Assembly: GCA_035548125.1 (NCBI GenBank)
Contig: DASZTV010000024.1
Location: 1 to 64,000 of the forward strand
From: DASZTV01 sp035548125
GTDB taxonomy: Bacteria; Actinomycetota; Actinomycetes; JAFAQI01
DNA: 64,000 nt
Direction: 5' to 3'
The notes under the pieces are model-generated. The model was not told where the DNA came from and did no database searches. It saw only the letters and a list, made by a program, of their open reading frames with translations. Below, piece by piece: positions 52,414 to 60,568 of this stretch (position 1 is its first letter; each line of letters starts with the position of its first letter). The translations under genes and the position numbers were made by a program.

Positions 52414-53186
52414 CGGACCTCGCACTCGTCGGTACCCAGATCCGGTACGAGCAGAAGAGCTACTGGCGCAACCCGCTGGCGGCGGGCTTCACCTTCCTGT
52501 TCCCGCTGGTGCTGTTCTTCATCCTGGTGGGGGTCACCAAGGGGTCGACGGACGCCAAGGAGCTCGGCAAGGGCGTGCACCTCGCGCAGTACCTGACGCC
52601 GAGCGTTCTCAGCTACGCGGTGATGAGCGCGTGCTTCATGTCCGTCTCGATGACGCTGGTGCGGCAGCGCGAGATGGGCGTCCTGAAGCGCCTCCGCGGG
52701 ACGCCGGTACCTTCTTGGGCGGTCATCGGCGGCGTGATCGGCAATGCGGTCATCGTGTCGACCGCGCTGTCGGTCGTCAGCATCGTGTTCGCGGTGGTCG
52801 CCTACGGGGTGTCGTTCCCGGCCAAGGACGTACTGCCGACGATCGTGACGATCGCGCTTGCCTCGGTGACGTTCTGCGCCCTGGGGGTCGCGGTCACGTC
52901 GCTGATCCCCAACGTCGACTCCGGGCCGGCCATCGTCAACGTGCCGTACTTCCTGCTGGTGTTCATCTCGGGCACCTACTTCCCGATCAGCGGGACCATG
53001 GCCCACATCGCCGCATGGCTTCCGCTTCGGCCGTTCATCGTGGCGCTCTACTACCACGGTGCGTTCTCGCCGCTGAACTCCGGAAGCGCGTGGGCCTGGC
53101 ACCAGCTCGGCAGCCTGCTGCTCTGGGGTATCGGCTCGACGGTGTTCGCGGTGCGTCACTTCCAGTGGACGCCCCGAAGGGGGTAG
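52410..53186 (+). CDS. ABC-2 type transporter permease
   Basis: 258 residues with six predicted membrane helices (including AGFTFLFPLVLFFILVGV and PYFLLVFISGTYFPI). The RQREMGVLKRLRGTPV cytoplasmic element and the SGTYFPISGTMAHIAAWLPL segment are standard in DrrB-like permeases. ATG at 52410 overlaps the ATPase stop (ATGA). Substrate unknown; the family exports antibiotics, lipids or polysaccharide precursors. Confidence 0.9.
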   Translation: MTDLALVGTQIRYEQKSYWRNPLAAGFTFLFPLVLFFILVGVTKGSTDAKELGKGVHLAQYLTPSVLSYAVMSACFMSVSMTLVRQREMGVLKRLRGTPVPSWAVIGGVIGNAVIVSTALSVVSIVFAVVAYGVSFPAKDVLPTIVTIALASVTFCALGVAVTSLIPNVDSGPAIVNVPYFLLVFISGTYFPISGTMAHIAAWLPLRPFIVALYYHGAFSPLNSGSAWAWHQLGSLLLWGIGSTVFAVRHFQWTPRRG

Positions 53187-53211
53187 CCGCCCTCACGACT
53201 ACCGTTGCCGC

Positions 53212-54360
53212 GTGGCAGAGCGGCTCACCGTGTCGACCGGCCCGCTCGAGACGGCGGACGTGGTCCTCACGCTGCCGCCGCACCATCCGGCTGCGCACGG
53301 TGTCCTGCGCCTGGCGCTCACGGTCGACGACGACCGGGTCGTCACCGCCGACCCGGTCGTCGGCTACATGCACCGTGGGGCGGAGAAACTGTTCGAGGCG
53401 CGAGACTTCCGCCAGATCCTGGTGCTGGCCAACCGGCACGACTGGCTGTCCGCGTTCGGCAGCGAGCTAGGGCTGGTGCTCGCCGTGGAGCGCATGCTCG
53501 GCATCGAGGCACCGGAGCGAGCCGTCTGGCTCCGCACCCTGCTCGCAGAGCTGAACCGCGTGCTGAGCCATTTGATGTTCCTCGCCGGGGCAACGCGCAG
53601 CTTCGAGCCCGGTGCCCCCGCGGCGACGGCACTGACCGCCCGGGAGGTCGTGCAGGAGCTGATGGAGGAGGTCAGCGGCGGGCGGATCCACTTCATGTTC
53701 AACCAGGTCGGCGGGCTCAAGGAAGACCTCCCGGATGGCTGGTTGTCCCGGGCGCGCAACGGCATCGCGACGGTCCGGGCAGCCGCTGACGGCGCGCTCA
53801 CGGACCTGGTGAGAACGGATGAGAGCTTCCGGGCGGCGCACCGCGGAGTCGCGGTTCTCACCGCCATGGACGCCGCCGGCTACGGCGTGTCCGGTCCGAT
53901 CGCGCGCGCCGGCGGACTCGACCTGGACCTGCGACGCGACGATCCGTACCTCGCCTACGCCGAGCTTCCGCCGGACGTGTTTCGCGTCGTCACGCGCGAG
54001 GCGGGCGACGCGTTGGCTCGGTACGAGTGCCTGCTCGAGCAGATCGAGGTGTCGCTCGCGATCGCCGGCCACTGCGTCGGCGTGCTCGAGGACCTGCCGA
54101 GCGGGCCGGTCAACGTCCGGCTACCCAACGTCGTCCGCACGCCGGAGGGCGAGACGTACGCCGCGACGGAGAACCCGCTCGGGATCAACGGCTACTACCT
54201 GGTCTCACGAGGCGAGCGTGCGCCATGGCGGCTGAAGCTGCGAACCGCCTCGTTCAACAACGTGCAGGCGTTGGCGGTCGCCCTGCCCGGCACTCACGTG
54301 CGGGACCTGACGACCGCCATGGCCAGTTTCTTCTACGTCATAGGCGACGTCGACAAGTAG
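53212..54360 (+). CDS. Orphan NuoD-like (NADH-quinone oxidoreductase subunit D) protein
   Basis: 382 residues, full NuoD length. Strong NuoD similarity: HHPAAHGVLRLAL, GYMHRGAEKL, NRHDWLSAF, GRIHFMFNQVGGLKEDLP. With a constant offset of nine from Thermus Nqo4 (numbers recalled), Arg84 and His169 near cluster N2 are kept as R75 and H160, and the quinone His38 is kept as H29, but quinone Tyr87 is W78 and Asp139 is S130. No other nuo gene is in the window. GTG at 53212, 25 bases after the ABC permease, so it may belong to that operon. Could be a nonfunctional or regulatory NuoD paralogue; see findings. Confidence 0.85.
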   Translation: MAERLTVSTGPLETADVVLTLPPHHPAAHGVLRLALTVDDDRVVTADPVVGYMHRGAEKLFEARDFRQILVLANRHDWLSAFGSELGLVLAVERMLGIEAPERAVWLRTLLAELNRVLSHLMFLAGATRSFEPGAPAATALTAREVVQELMEEVSGGRIHFMFNQVGGLKEDLPDGWLSRARNGIATVRAAADGALTDLVRTDESFRAAHRGVAVLTAMDAAGYGVSGPIARAGGLDLDLRRDDPYLAYAELPPDVFRVVTREAGDALARYECLLEQIEVSLAIAGHCVGVLEDLPSGPVNVRLPNVVRTPEGETYAATENPLGINGYYLVSRGERAPWRLKLRTASFNNVQALAVALPGTHVRDLTTAMASFFYVIGDVDK

Positions 54361-54394
54361 CTGCCACCGAGAACGCCGCCAGCGTGCGTCTGAG

Positions 54395-55384
54395 TTAGCT
54401 CAGCTCCTGGGAGACGAACTGTTCGGCGACCTGTTCCGGCGTGCCCTTGTCGACGACGACCGCCGCGTTGAGCTTCTGCAGCGTCTCCTGGTCGAGCTTC
54501 GCGGACACCGCGTTGAGCGCGCTCGCAGCGGCCCCTGTCGCGAGCGACTTGGCGACGAGCGGCACGACGTTGTCGGACGCCTGCAAGTTCTTGTCGTCGG
54601 TGAGCACGGTCAGGCCAAGGCTCGTCAGGTCGCCGTCGGAGGAGAACACCAGCCCGACGTCCGCCTTGCCGCTGGTCAGCGCCTTACGGGTGAGCGGGCC
54701 GTCGGCGTCGGTCTGCCGGAACTTGCCGATCGTCATCCCGTAGGTCTGCTTCAGGCCCGGCTCACAGAACGGCCGGGTCGGGCACTCCGGCGGACCGGCG
54801 AGCGTCAGCGGGTGGGTCTTCGAGTAGGCCGCCAGCTCGGACAGCGTGGTGATGTTGTTGGCCTGCGCGAGCGATGTCTTGATCGCGAACGCGTTGCGGT
54901 CGGTCGCGTCGGCCGGGTTGAGCACTGTGAGCGACGCAGGCAGCTCTCCCTTGAGATTCGCGATCGTCGTGTCGATGTCGCCGGAGGCCTTGCTCGGCGC
55001 GTCGGACCCGTTGGCCGCGAAGTTGATGAAGTCGGTCAAGGTCGCGGCGTACTCCGGAACGGCCTGGATCTTGCCCTTCTTCACGAGCGGGTAGTAGGCC
55101 TCACGGCTGGCGAAGCTGCGCGTCGAGGCGTCATAGCCGCACGCCTTGAGAACGTCGACGTAGATGTGCGCGAGCGTCTCGTTCTCGGCGAACTGCGCGG
55201 AGCCGACGAGCACCTTGCCGCTGCCCTGCTGACCACCGCAGTACGACGGCAGGCTGGACGCGGTGCTCGAGCCCGTGCCCGGGCTGCCACCACTGCTCGA
55301 TGAGCCGCACGCGGCGGCGGAGAATGCGATCACGACGCCGGCCGCGGCCAGCGCAATCGCGGGGGTACGACGACGGAGAAGCAT
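54395..55384 (-). CDS. Osmoprotectant (glycine betaine/choline-type) ABC substrate-binding lipoprotein
   Basis: 329 residues. Lipoprotein signal with AAGVVIAFSAAACGSS, lipobox AAAC (Cys about 26), then a Ser/Gly linker. The OpuAC-type domain shows SAQFAENETLAHIYVDVLKACGY, VPEYAATLTDFINF, GPPECPTRPFCEPGL and VGLVFSSDG, the betaine-binding type II fold. ATG at 55384; the longer open frame upstream is a shadow. A 149-base gene-free interval separates it from the permease. It collects compatible solutes for the two permeases and the divergent ATPase. Confidence 0.9.
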   Translation of the reverse strand: MLLRRRTPAIALAAAGVVIAFSAAACGSSSSGGSPGTGSSTASSLPSYCGGQQGSGKVLVGSAQFAENETLAHIYVDVLKACGYDASTRSFASREAYYPLVKKGKIQAVPEYAATLTDFINFAANGSDAPSKASGDIDTTIANLKGELPASLTVLNPADATDRNAFAIKTSLAQANNITTLSELAAYSKTHPLTLAGPPECPTRPFCEPGLKQTYGMTIGKFRQTDADGPLTRKALTSGKADVGLVFSSDGDLTSLGLTVLTDDKNLQASDNVVPLVAKSLATGAAASALNAVSAKLDQETLQKLNAAVVVDKGTPEQVAEQFVSQELS

Positions 55385-55533
55385 CCGAACCTGCCTTCTG
55401 TGTCCCGCGACGGCCCGCTGCCCTCGCGCGTGTCCGGCGGGCCCGGAGCCCGCGTCTTTCCACTCTTGCACGCGTCGCCGACAGGTTCCACCCCGCCAGA
55501 TCACGGATTGGTCACCATCGCGGGGGCGCTCGT

Positions 55534-56229
55534 TCACCCGATGGCGGCTGCGGCTCCGTAACGCCGGCGCACGACCCGCTGAGCGCGTTGCATCACGGTG
55601 TCCAGCGCGATGGCGGTGACGGCGATCACGACAACCCCGCCGTACACCTCCCCGTAGTACTGGGTGGCATAGCCGACGGTGATCAGCTGACCGAGCCCCC
55701 CACTCCCGATGATCGCCGCGATCGTCGCCGTGGCCCAGATCTGCACGGTCGCGAGCCGCAGACCGGTCGCGATCAAGGGAATCGCGAGCGGCAGCTCGAC
55801 CCTCAGCAGGACCTGCAAGCGCGTCATGCCCATGCCGGTCGCCGCCCGCGTGGTCTCGGTGTCGACGCCGGTGATACCGGTGTAGGTGTTGGTGAGGATC
55901 GGTGGCAACGCGAAGATGACCAGAGCGATCACGGCCGGCTTGGTCCCGATGCCGATCGGACCCACGGCGAGCAGCAGCAAGACGCCGACGATCGGTATCG
56001 ATCGAGCCGCGTTGGCGACGCTGGTCACCACGAGTCCCCCACCGCGCCAGCGCGTCAGCGCCGCAGCGAGCGGGATGCCGATGGCACAGGTGATGGCAAG
56101 CGACAGCGCCGAGATCCAGATGTGCTGAACCAGCAGATGCAGCACACCCGCCGCACCGTTCGCTCCGAGCCAGCTGCCCTTGGTGGTGAACCAGGTCGTG
56201 AACTGATGCCACGTGGATCCGCTGTTCAT
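55534..56229 (-). CDS. Osmoprotectant ABC transporter permease 1
   Basis: 231 residues, five to six membrane helices. Core ProW/OpuB features: LHLLVQHIWISALSLAITCAIGIPLAA, ARSIPIVGVLLLLAV and the ATPase-docking EAA loop TTRAATGMGMTRLQVLLRVELPLAIPLIATGLR, described by its GMG-R-L elements. ATG at 56229 is 40 bases from the stop of the second permease. Shares the substrate protein and ATPase; glycine betaine, choline or carnitine uptake is likely. Confidence 0.9.
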   Translation of the reverse strand: MNSGSTWHQFTTWFTTKGSWLGANGAAGVLHLLVQHIWISALSLAITCAIGIPLAAALTRWRGGGLVVTSVANAARSIPIVGVLLLLAVGPIGIGTKPAVIALVIFALPPILTNTYTGITGVDTETTRAATGMGMTRLQVLLRVELPLAIPLIATGLRLATVQIWATATIAAIIGSGGLGQLITVGYATQYYGEVYGGVVVIAVTAIALDTVMQRAQRVVRRRYGAAAAIG

Positions 56230-56269
56230 GCCTGCCTCACCCGGCAGCGGTGACGACCATCGCGCCCAC

Positions 56270-56956
56270 TCATGCCGCGGCCGCCCTTCGCCAGGGCGTG
56301 AGCATGCGCTGCGCGAGCAGAAGCAGCGCATCGGCGACGAGGGCGAGCAGGACGGTCAACACGATGTACGTCGTGAGCTCGGTGTGCGACCGCGAGGAGA
56401 ACGCGTCGAAGATCTTCGACCCGTAGCCGCCCTGCCCCACGTACCCGCCGATGACCACGAGTTCGATCGTCGACACCACCGCAAGCCGCAGCCCGGCCAT
56501 GACGGCCGGCAGGGCGATCGGCAACCGGACCTTCACGAAGACCCGGGCATTGGACATCCCCATGCCGCGTGCCGCGTCGACCGCCTCTGCGTCCACCTCG
56601 TCCAGCCCGGTCAGGATGTTGCGTACCAGGATCACCAGGGAGTACGACGCGAGCGGAATCACCACGGTCAACGGGCTCAGCTCGAAGAACCTGATCATCG
56701 CCACCACGAAGGCGAGCGACGGGATCGCGTAGATCGCGGTACTGAGATTCAGTACCGCGCTGCGGAGCCACGGGCGCTGCCGCGCCAACGCCGCAAGCGG
56801 GATCGCAACCAGCAGACCGAGCGCCACCGACTCGAGGGTCAAGGTGACATGCGTCCGGGTTGCCGACAGGATGGCGTCACTGTTGGCTGTGATGTAGTGC
56901 CAGCTCAGCCAGGGGTCAGCCTGTCTGTGAAACGTGAAGTCGCCAGGAAGGCGCAT
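56270..56956 (-). CDS. Osmoprotectant ABC transporter permease 2
   Basis: 228 residues. Membrane helices include VALGLLVAIPLAALARQ and AIYAIPSLAFVVAMI; the EAA loop is AARGMGMSNARVFVKVRLPIALPAVMAGLR in pattern. Its N-terminal about 30 residues precede the first helix. The start ATG at 56956 is only two bases from the divergent ATPase frame (CATCCATG), so promoters must lie inside neighbouring coding DNA or one start is further in. Most likely heterodimer partner of permease 1. Confidence 0.9.
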   Translation of the reverse strand: MRLPGDFTFHRQADPWLSWHYITANSDAILSATRTHVTLTLESVALGLLVAIPLAALARQRPWLRSAVLNLSTAIYAIPSLAFVVAMIRFFELSPLTVVIPLASYSLVILVRNILTGLDEVDAEAVDAARGMGMSNARVFVKVRLPIALPAVMAGLRLAVVSTIELVVIGGYVGQGGYGSKIFDAFSSRSHTELTTYIVLTVLLALVADALLLLAQRMLTPWRRAAAA

Positions 56957-57009
56957 CCATGCAACCTAGTGCCTTCATTGAAAGCAGCGGCTCGCCTACC
57001 GACGAGCCG

Positions 57010-58101
57010 ATGATCTCGCTCGACCGGGTGCACAAGGCGTACCCGGACGGGACAGTTGCGGTTCAGGAGCTGTCGCTCGATGTGGCTTCCGGCGAGATCG
57101 CGGTGCTCGTCGGGCCGTCCGGGTGCGGCAAGACGACGACGATGCGGATGGTGAACCGGCTCGTCGAGCCGACCTCCGGTCGGATCACAGTCGACGGCGA
57201 GGACATCTCGACCATCGACGCGGTGCGGCTGCGGAGACGCATCGGCTACGTGATCCAGCAGGTGGGGTTGTTCCCGCACCAGACGGTCGCGGCCAACGTC
57301 GCGACGGTGCCGAAGCTGCTGGGATGGGAGCGCGCGAAGATCAGTGCTCGCGCCGACGAGTTGCTGGAGCTGGTCGGGCTCGACCCTGCCGTCCACGGCA
57401 AGAGATACCCCCATCAGCTCTCAGGGGGTCAGCGGCAGCGTGTGGGGGTCGCCCGAGCACTCGCCGCCGATCCGCCGGTGCTGCTCATGGACGAGCCGTT
57501 CGGCGCGGTGGACCCGGTCGCCCGCGACCGGCTGCAGGTCGAGTTCCTCAGGTTGCAGGATCAGGTCCGCAAGACCGTCGTGTTCGTCACCCACGACGTG
57601 GACGAGGCGATCCGGCTGGGTGACCGGATTGCCGTGATGCGCGAAGGCGGGCATCTCGAGCAGTACGCGGAGCCCTCGGCCGTGCTGTCCGACCCGGCGA
57701 CGCCCTACGTCGCCGAGTTCGTCGGCGCCGAGCGCACGCTACGCCGGTTGTCAGTGGCTCCGGTCAGCGCGGCGCAGCTCGTCGCGTGGCCGAGCGTCCG
57801 CCCCGACGCCAGCCCCGCCGACTGCGTGTCGGTCATGGATCGGGCCGATGCGCAGTGGGCGGTCGTCGACGCGTCCGGCTCCTACGCCTGGCTGTCCAGG
57901 ACAGCGGCCGTCGACGGCACCGGACCCGCGTCACAGCTGGCCGAGCCGGCCACCAGCGTCGCGGTCGGCGAGTCGCTGGAGAAGGCGCTCGCGGCGATCC
58001 TGGCCGGCAACGCTCCGGGAGCGATCGTGACTGATGACAGTCGCTACGCGGGAGTGCTGCTCGCGACCGACGTCGTCACCGCGGCGCGCTCGAGGACGTA
58101 G
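57010..58101 (+). CDS. Osmoprotectant ABC transporter ATP-binding protein
   Basis: 363 residues from ATG 57010, which begins the family N-terminus MISLDRVHKAYPDGT; the frame is open to ATG 56959 but those 17 residues are unlike the family. Walker A GPSGCGKTTT, Q-loop VIQQVGLFPHQT, signature LSGGQRQRVG, Walker B LLMDEPFGAVDP and switch His in VTHDVDE. C-terminal segment (SVAVGESLEKALAAI) resembles a single degenerate CBS half. It powers the two divergent permeases. Stop abuts the convergent small gene (TAGCTA). Confidence 0.9.
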   Translation: MISLDRVHKAYPDGTVAVQELSLDVASGEIAVLVGPSGCGKTTTMRMVNRLVEPTSGRITVDGEDISTIDAVRLRRRIGYVIQQVGLFPHQTVAANVATVPKLLGWERAKISARADELLELVGLDPAVHGKRYPHQLSGGQRQRVGVARALAADPPVLLMDEPFGAVDPVARDRLQVEFLRLQDQVRKTVVFVTHDVDEAIRLGDRIAVMREGGHLEQYAEPSAVLSDPATPYVAEFVGAERTLRRLSVAPVSAAQLVAWPSVRPDASPADCVSVMDRADAQWAVVDASGSYAWLSRTAAVDGTGPASQLAEPATSVAVGESLEKALAAILAGNAPGAIVTDDSRYAGVLLATDVVTAARSRT

Positions 58102-58389
58102 CTACTCGCTCTTCAACAAGTAGTCGATGTAACGGGCCCGCAACATCGGCTCCGCGGCGCTCTCGTGCTGCCCGAGCAGCTCGCGGACCAGGTTGATCGC
58201 GCCGGTGATCCCCTCGCCGAGGCCGCCGGCGGATCCGTCATCCGACCCGATCTCCTCGCTCGCGCGCAGGTGCTTGACCAGATCCCAGAAGAACCCGATG
58301 TCGTGGGACCGGTCGGCCTTGTCGAAGGCTCGTTCACGCAGCTCCGCGGTGGTCAACGCGTCGAGGGTCGCGAAGTCGTCGGCTGACAT
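58102..58389 (-). CDS. Conserved small actinobacterial protein (95 aa)
   Basis: 95 residues, acidic and helical: DDFATLDALTTAELRERAFDKA, then SHDIGFFWDLVKHLRA and INLVRELLGQ, ending EPMLRARYIDYLLKSE. The HDxGFFWDL(V/F)KHL and the RxRxIDYL end are recurrent in actinobacterial proteins of unknown function (recalled). Start ATG 58389, the upstream frame being a shadow. Between the osmoprotectant transporter and DUF3180 on the minus strand. No role known. Confidence 0.75.
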   Translation of the reverse strand: MSADDFATLDALTTAELRERAFDKADRSHDIGFFWDLVKHLRASEEIGSDDGSAGGLGEGITGAINLVRELLGQHESAAEPMLRARYIDYLLKSE

Positions 58390-58400
58390 GCCAGCGAAGC

Positions 58401-58856
58401 CTACGCGCGGTCGCCTTGATCGTCGTCGTCGGCGCGCACCCGACCGATCCACTCGAGGTAGAGCGCGCCGGCGACGAGTGCGAGGCCGGCCACGATGCCG
58501 ACGGCGGCAGTTCGTACGTCGTGGTGAGCGGTCGTCGAGACCAGCTGCGCGACCCAGCCGAGGAAACCGGCGTAGGCCCCGGCAGCGATCGCACCGACGA
58601 GTGAGGACGCCTTGGCCAGAGCGACCAACCGGGCGACGAAGATCGGCGGTACCGGTCGGGTGCCGGGCCGTCCGTCGAGCCGCGCCTTGGTCACCGCGGC
58701 GAGATAGGCCTCTGCGATCGCAAGAGCGAACAACGAGACCTGCGCGTAAAGCGTGGGCGAGGGCAGATCCGAGTAGCGGGCGCGCGTCAACAGATAGCCG
58801 ACCCCGCCGGCGAGGATGCCGGCGACGACGAGGACGTACCAGCGGGTGGGTCTCAC
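58401..58856 (-). CDS. DUF3180 membrane protein
   Basis: 151 residues, four predicted membrane helices (WYVLVVAGILAGGVGYLLT, VSLFALAIAEAYLAAV, ASSLVGAIAAGAYAGFLGW, AAVGIVAGLALVAGALYLEW). The short acidic C-terminus ends ADDDDQGDRA. DUF3180 proteins habitually follow folK in actinobacteria, as here; function unknown. GTG at 58856 overlaps the folK stop (GTGA). Confidence 0.9.
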   Translation of the reverse strand: MRPTRWYVLVVAGILAGGVGYLLTRARYSDLPSPTLYAQVSLFALAIAEAYLAAVTKARLDGRPGTRPVPPIFVARLVALAKASSLVGAIAAGAYAGFLGWVAQLVSTTAHHDVRTAAVGIVAGLALVAGALYLEWIGRVRADDDDQGDRA

Positions 58857-59332
58857 CGGAGTGGCCTCGCCACACGTCGCACCCCTGCCGCACCGATTCG
58901 CTCGAGCTCGCGACGCACCGGACCGACACGGGGTAGCTCGGCGACCGGGTCGACCTCGAGCCAGGGGATGAGGACGAACGCGCGCTCGCGGGCACGCGGG
59001 TGCGGTAACGTCAACCGCGGGTCGTCGCTGACCTGACCGGCCACGTCGATGACGTCGACGTCGAGGCTGCGAGGACCCCAGCGACGACCGCGCAGCCGTC
59101 CCTGCGCCGTCTCCGCGGCCTGCGCGGCAACGAACGCCGCCTCCGCGTCCTCGGTGCCGAGCGTTGCGACCACGTTGAGGAAGTCCGGCTGGTCGGTCAG
59201 CCCGACCGCGGCCGTCTCGTAGACGCTGGACACGGTCAGCACCGGAAGGTGTAGCGAGAGCACCTCGAGGCCGCGGCGCAGCTGTGCGAGCCGGTCTCCG
59301 AGGTTGGAACCGAGCGAGACGACAGCGGTCAT
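58853..59332 (-). CDS. folK: 2-amino-4-hydroxy-6-hydroxymethyldihydropteridine pyrophosphokinase
   Basis: 159 residues. Activates the pterin for folate synthesis. Signature VVSLGSNLGDR near the N-terminus, VYETAAVG, DFLNVVATL, and the metal/ATP motif RWGPRSLDVDVI plus LPHPRARERAFVLIP. ATG at 59332 overlaps the folB stop (ATGA), and folK overlaps DUF3180, so folB-folK-DUF3180 are co-translated. Confidence 0.95.
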   Translation of the reverse strand: MTAVVSLGSNLGDRLAQLRRGLEVLSLHLPVLTVSSVYETAAVGLTDQPDFLNVVATLGTEDAEAAFVAAQAAETAQGRLRGRRWGPRSLDVDVIDVAGQVSDDPRLTLPHPRARERAFVLIPWLEVDPVAELPRVGPVRRELERIGAAGVRRVARPLR

Positions 59333-59697
59333 GACGTCGTACGGTCCCGGGTGATCGTGACCGTGACGTCGGCGACCGCGACACCCGTCGGAGCGTCGGG
59401 CTTGTGGACCGTGATCTCGACCTCGGACACCCGGTCCGACTCGAGGCAGACGTCGGCCAGCCGCTGCGCGAGCGTCTCGATCAGGTTGACCGCCTCGCCC
59501 TCGACCACGCCGACCAGGCGCTGCGCCAGTCCGGCGTAGTCCACCGTGTGGACCAGGTCGTCGCTCGCCGCCGCGAAGCGGGTGTCCACCGACAGGGTCG
59601 CGTCGACGATGAACAGCTGCCCTTCGCGACGTTCCTGAGGCAGCACGCCGTGGTAGCCGAACGCCCGCAGTCCGACCAGCGCGATCCGGTCCGCCAT
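59329..59697 (-). CDS. folB: Dihydroneopterin aldolase
   Basis: 122 residues. T-fold enzyme forming the octameric aldolase that cleaves dihydroneopterin. Visible: LVGLRAFGYHGVLPQERREGQ (His/Tyr), TVDYAGLAQ, LIETLAQRLAD and EVEITVHKPDAP (substrate Glu). ATG at 59697. 38 bases downstream of the folP stop and overlapped by folK. Needs dihydroneopterin from a GTP cyclohydrolase that is not present in this window. Confidence 0.95.
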   Translation of the reverse strand: MADRIALVGLRAFGYHGVLPQERREGQLFIVDATLSVDTRFAAASDDLVHTVDYAGLAQRLVGVVEGEAVNLIETLAQRLADVCLESDRVSEVEITVHKPDAPTGVAVADVTVTITRDRTTS

Positions 59698-59735
59698 CGC
59701 TACTCCATCCCCTCAGATCCTGCGTCGTCAGCCGT

Positions 59736-60566
59736 TCAGGCGCCGGCCCGGACCGCCGCCACGACCCTCACCGCGTCCGCACTCGCCGACGTTTCGTGCA
59801 CCCGCACCCCCCACACGCCGGCCGCGGCTGCGAGCGCGGTGATGGCGGCGGTGGCTGCATCCCGGCCGGCCATCGGCCGTGGCCCGCTCTCCTCGGCCAG
59901 CAACGAGCCGAGGAAGGACTTCCGGCTGGCACCGATGAGCACCGGCGGTCCGAGCGCGACGAGCCGGTCGAGGTGGCCGAGCAGCGCCCAGTTGTGTTCC
60001 GCGCGCTTCGCGAACCCGATGCCGGGATCGACGATGACCGCGTCGGCATCGACGCCGGCCGCGACCACCTCCTCCAGCCGCGCGGACAGCTCGGCGCAGA
60101 CCTCGGCGACGACGTCGCCGTACGTCGCCTTCTGGTACATGTCCGCGCTGTGCCCCCGCCAGTGCATGACCACGTACGGAACCTTCGCATCAGCGACCAG
60201 GCGAGGCAGCTCGGGGTCGGCAAGTCCGCCGGACACGTCGTTGACGATCCGCGCGCCTGCGTCGAGCGCCGCGGCTGCGGTCTCGCGCCGCATCGTGTCG
60301 ATGCTCACCAGCAGGCCCTCGGCGCTCAGCGCGGAGACCACCGGAAGCACCCGGCGCAGCTCCTCGGCCGCCTCGACCCGCGCCGCACCCGGCCGGGTGG
60401 ACTCGCCGCCGACGTCGAGGATGTCGGCACCCGACGCCGCCAGGGCAAGACCGTGCGAGATGGCGACGTCCGTGTCGAAGTGCGCGCCGGACTCGCTGAA
60501 CGAGTCGGGTGTGACGTTGACCACGCCCATGACCGCGGTACGACCGAGGTCGGGCAGACCCGACAC
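59736..60566 (-). CDS. folP: Dihydropteroate synthase
   Basis: 276 residues. Joins the pterin diphosphate to p-aminobenzoate; target of sulfonamides. TIM-barrel motifs: MGVVNVTPDSFSESG (about 13-27), DILDVGGESTRPGA (about 55-68), ARIVNDVSGG, DPGIGFAKRAEHN, and IGASRKSFLG. GTG at 60566, two bases after the ftsH stop, so it lies in the same operon. Usually folE sits in this junction in actinobacteria; it is missing here. Confidence 0.95.
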   Translation of the reverse strand: MSGLPDLGRTAVMGVVNVTPDSFSESGAHFDTDVAISHGLALAASGADILDVGGESTRPGAARVEAAEELRRVLPVVSALSAEGLLVSIDTMRRETAAAALDAGARIVNDVSGGLADPELPRLVADAKVPYVVMHWRGHSADMYQKATYGDVVAEVCAELSARLEEVVAAGVDADAVIVDPGIGFAKRAEHNWALLGHLDRLVALGPPVLIGASRKSFLGSLLAEESGPRPMAGRDAATAAITALAAAAGVWGVRVHETSASADAVRVVAAVRAGA

Positions 60567-60568
60567 GC

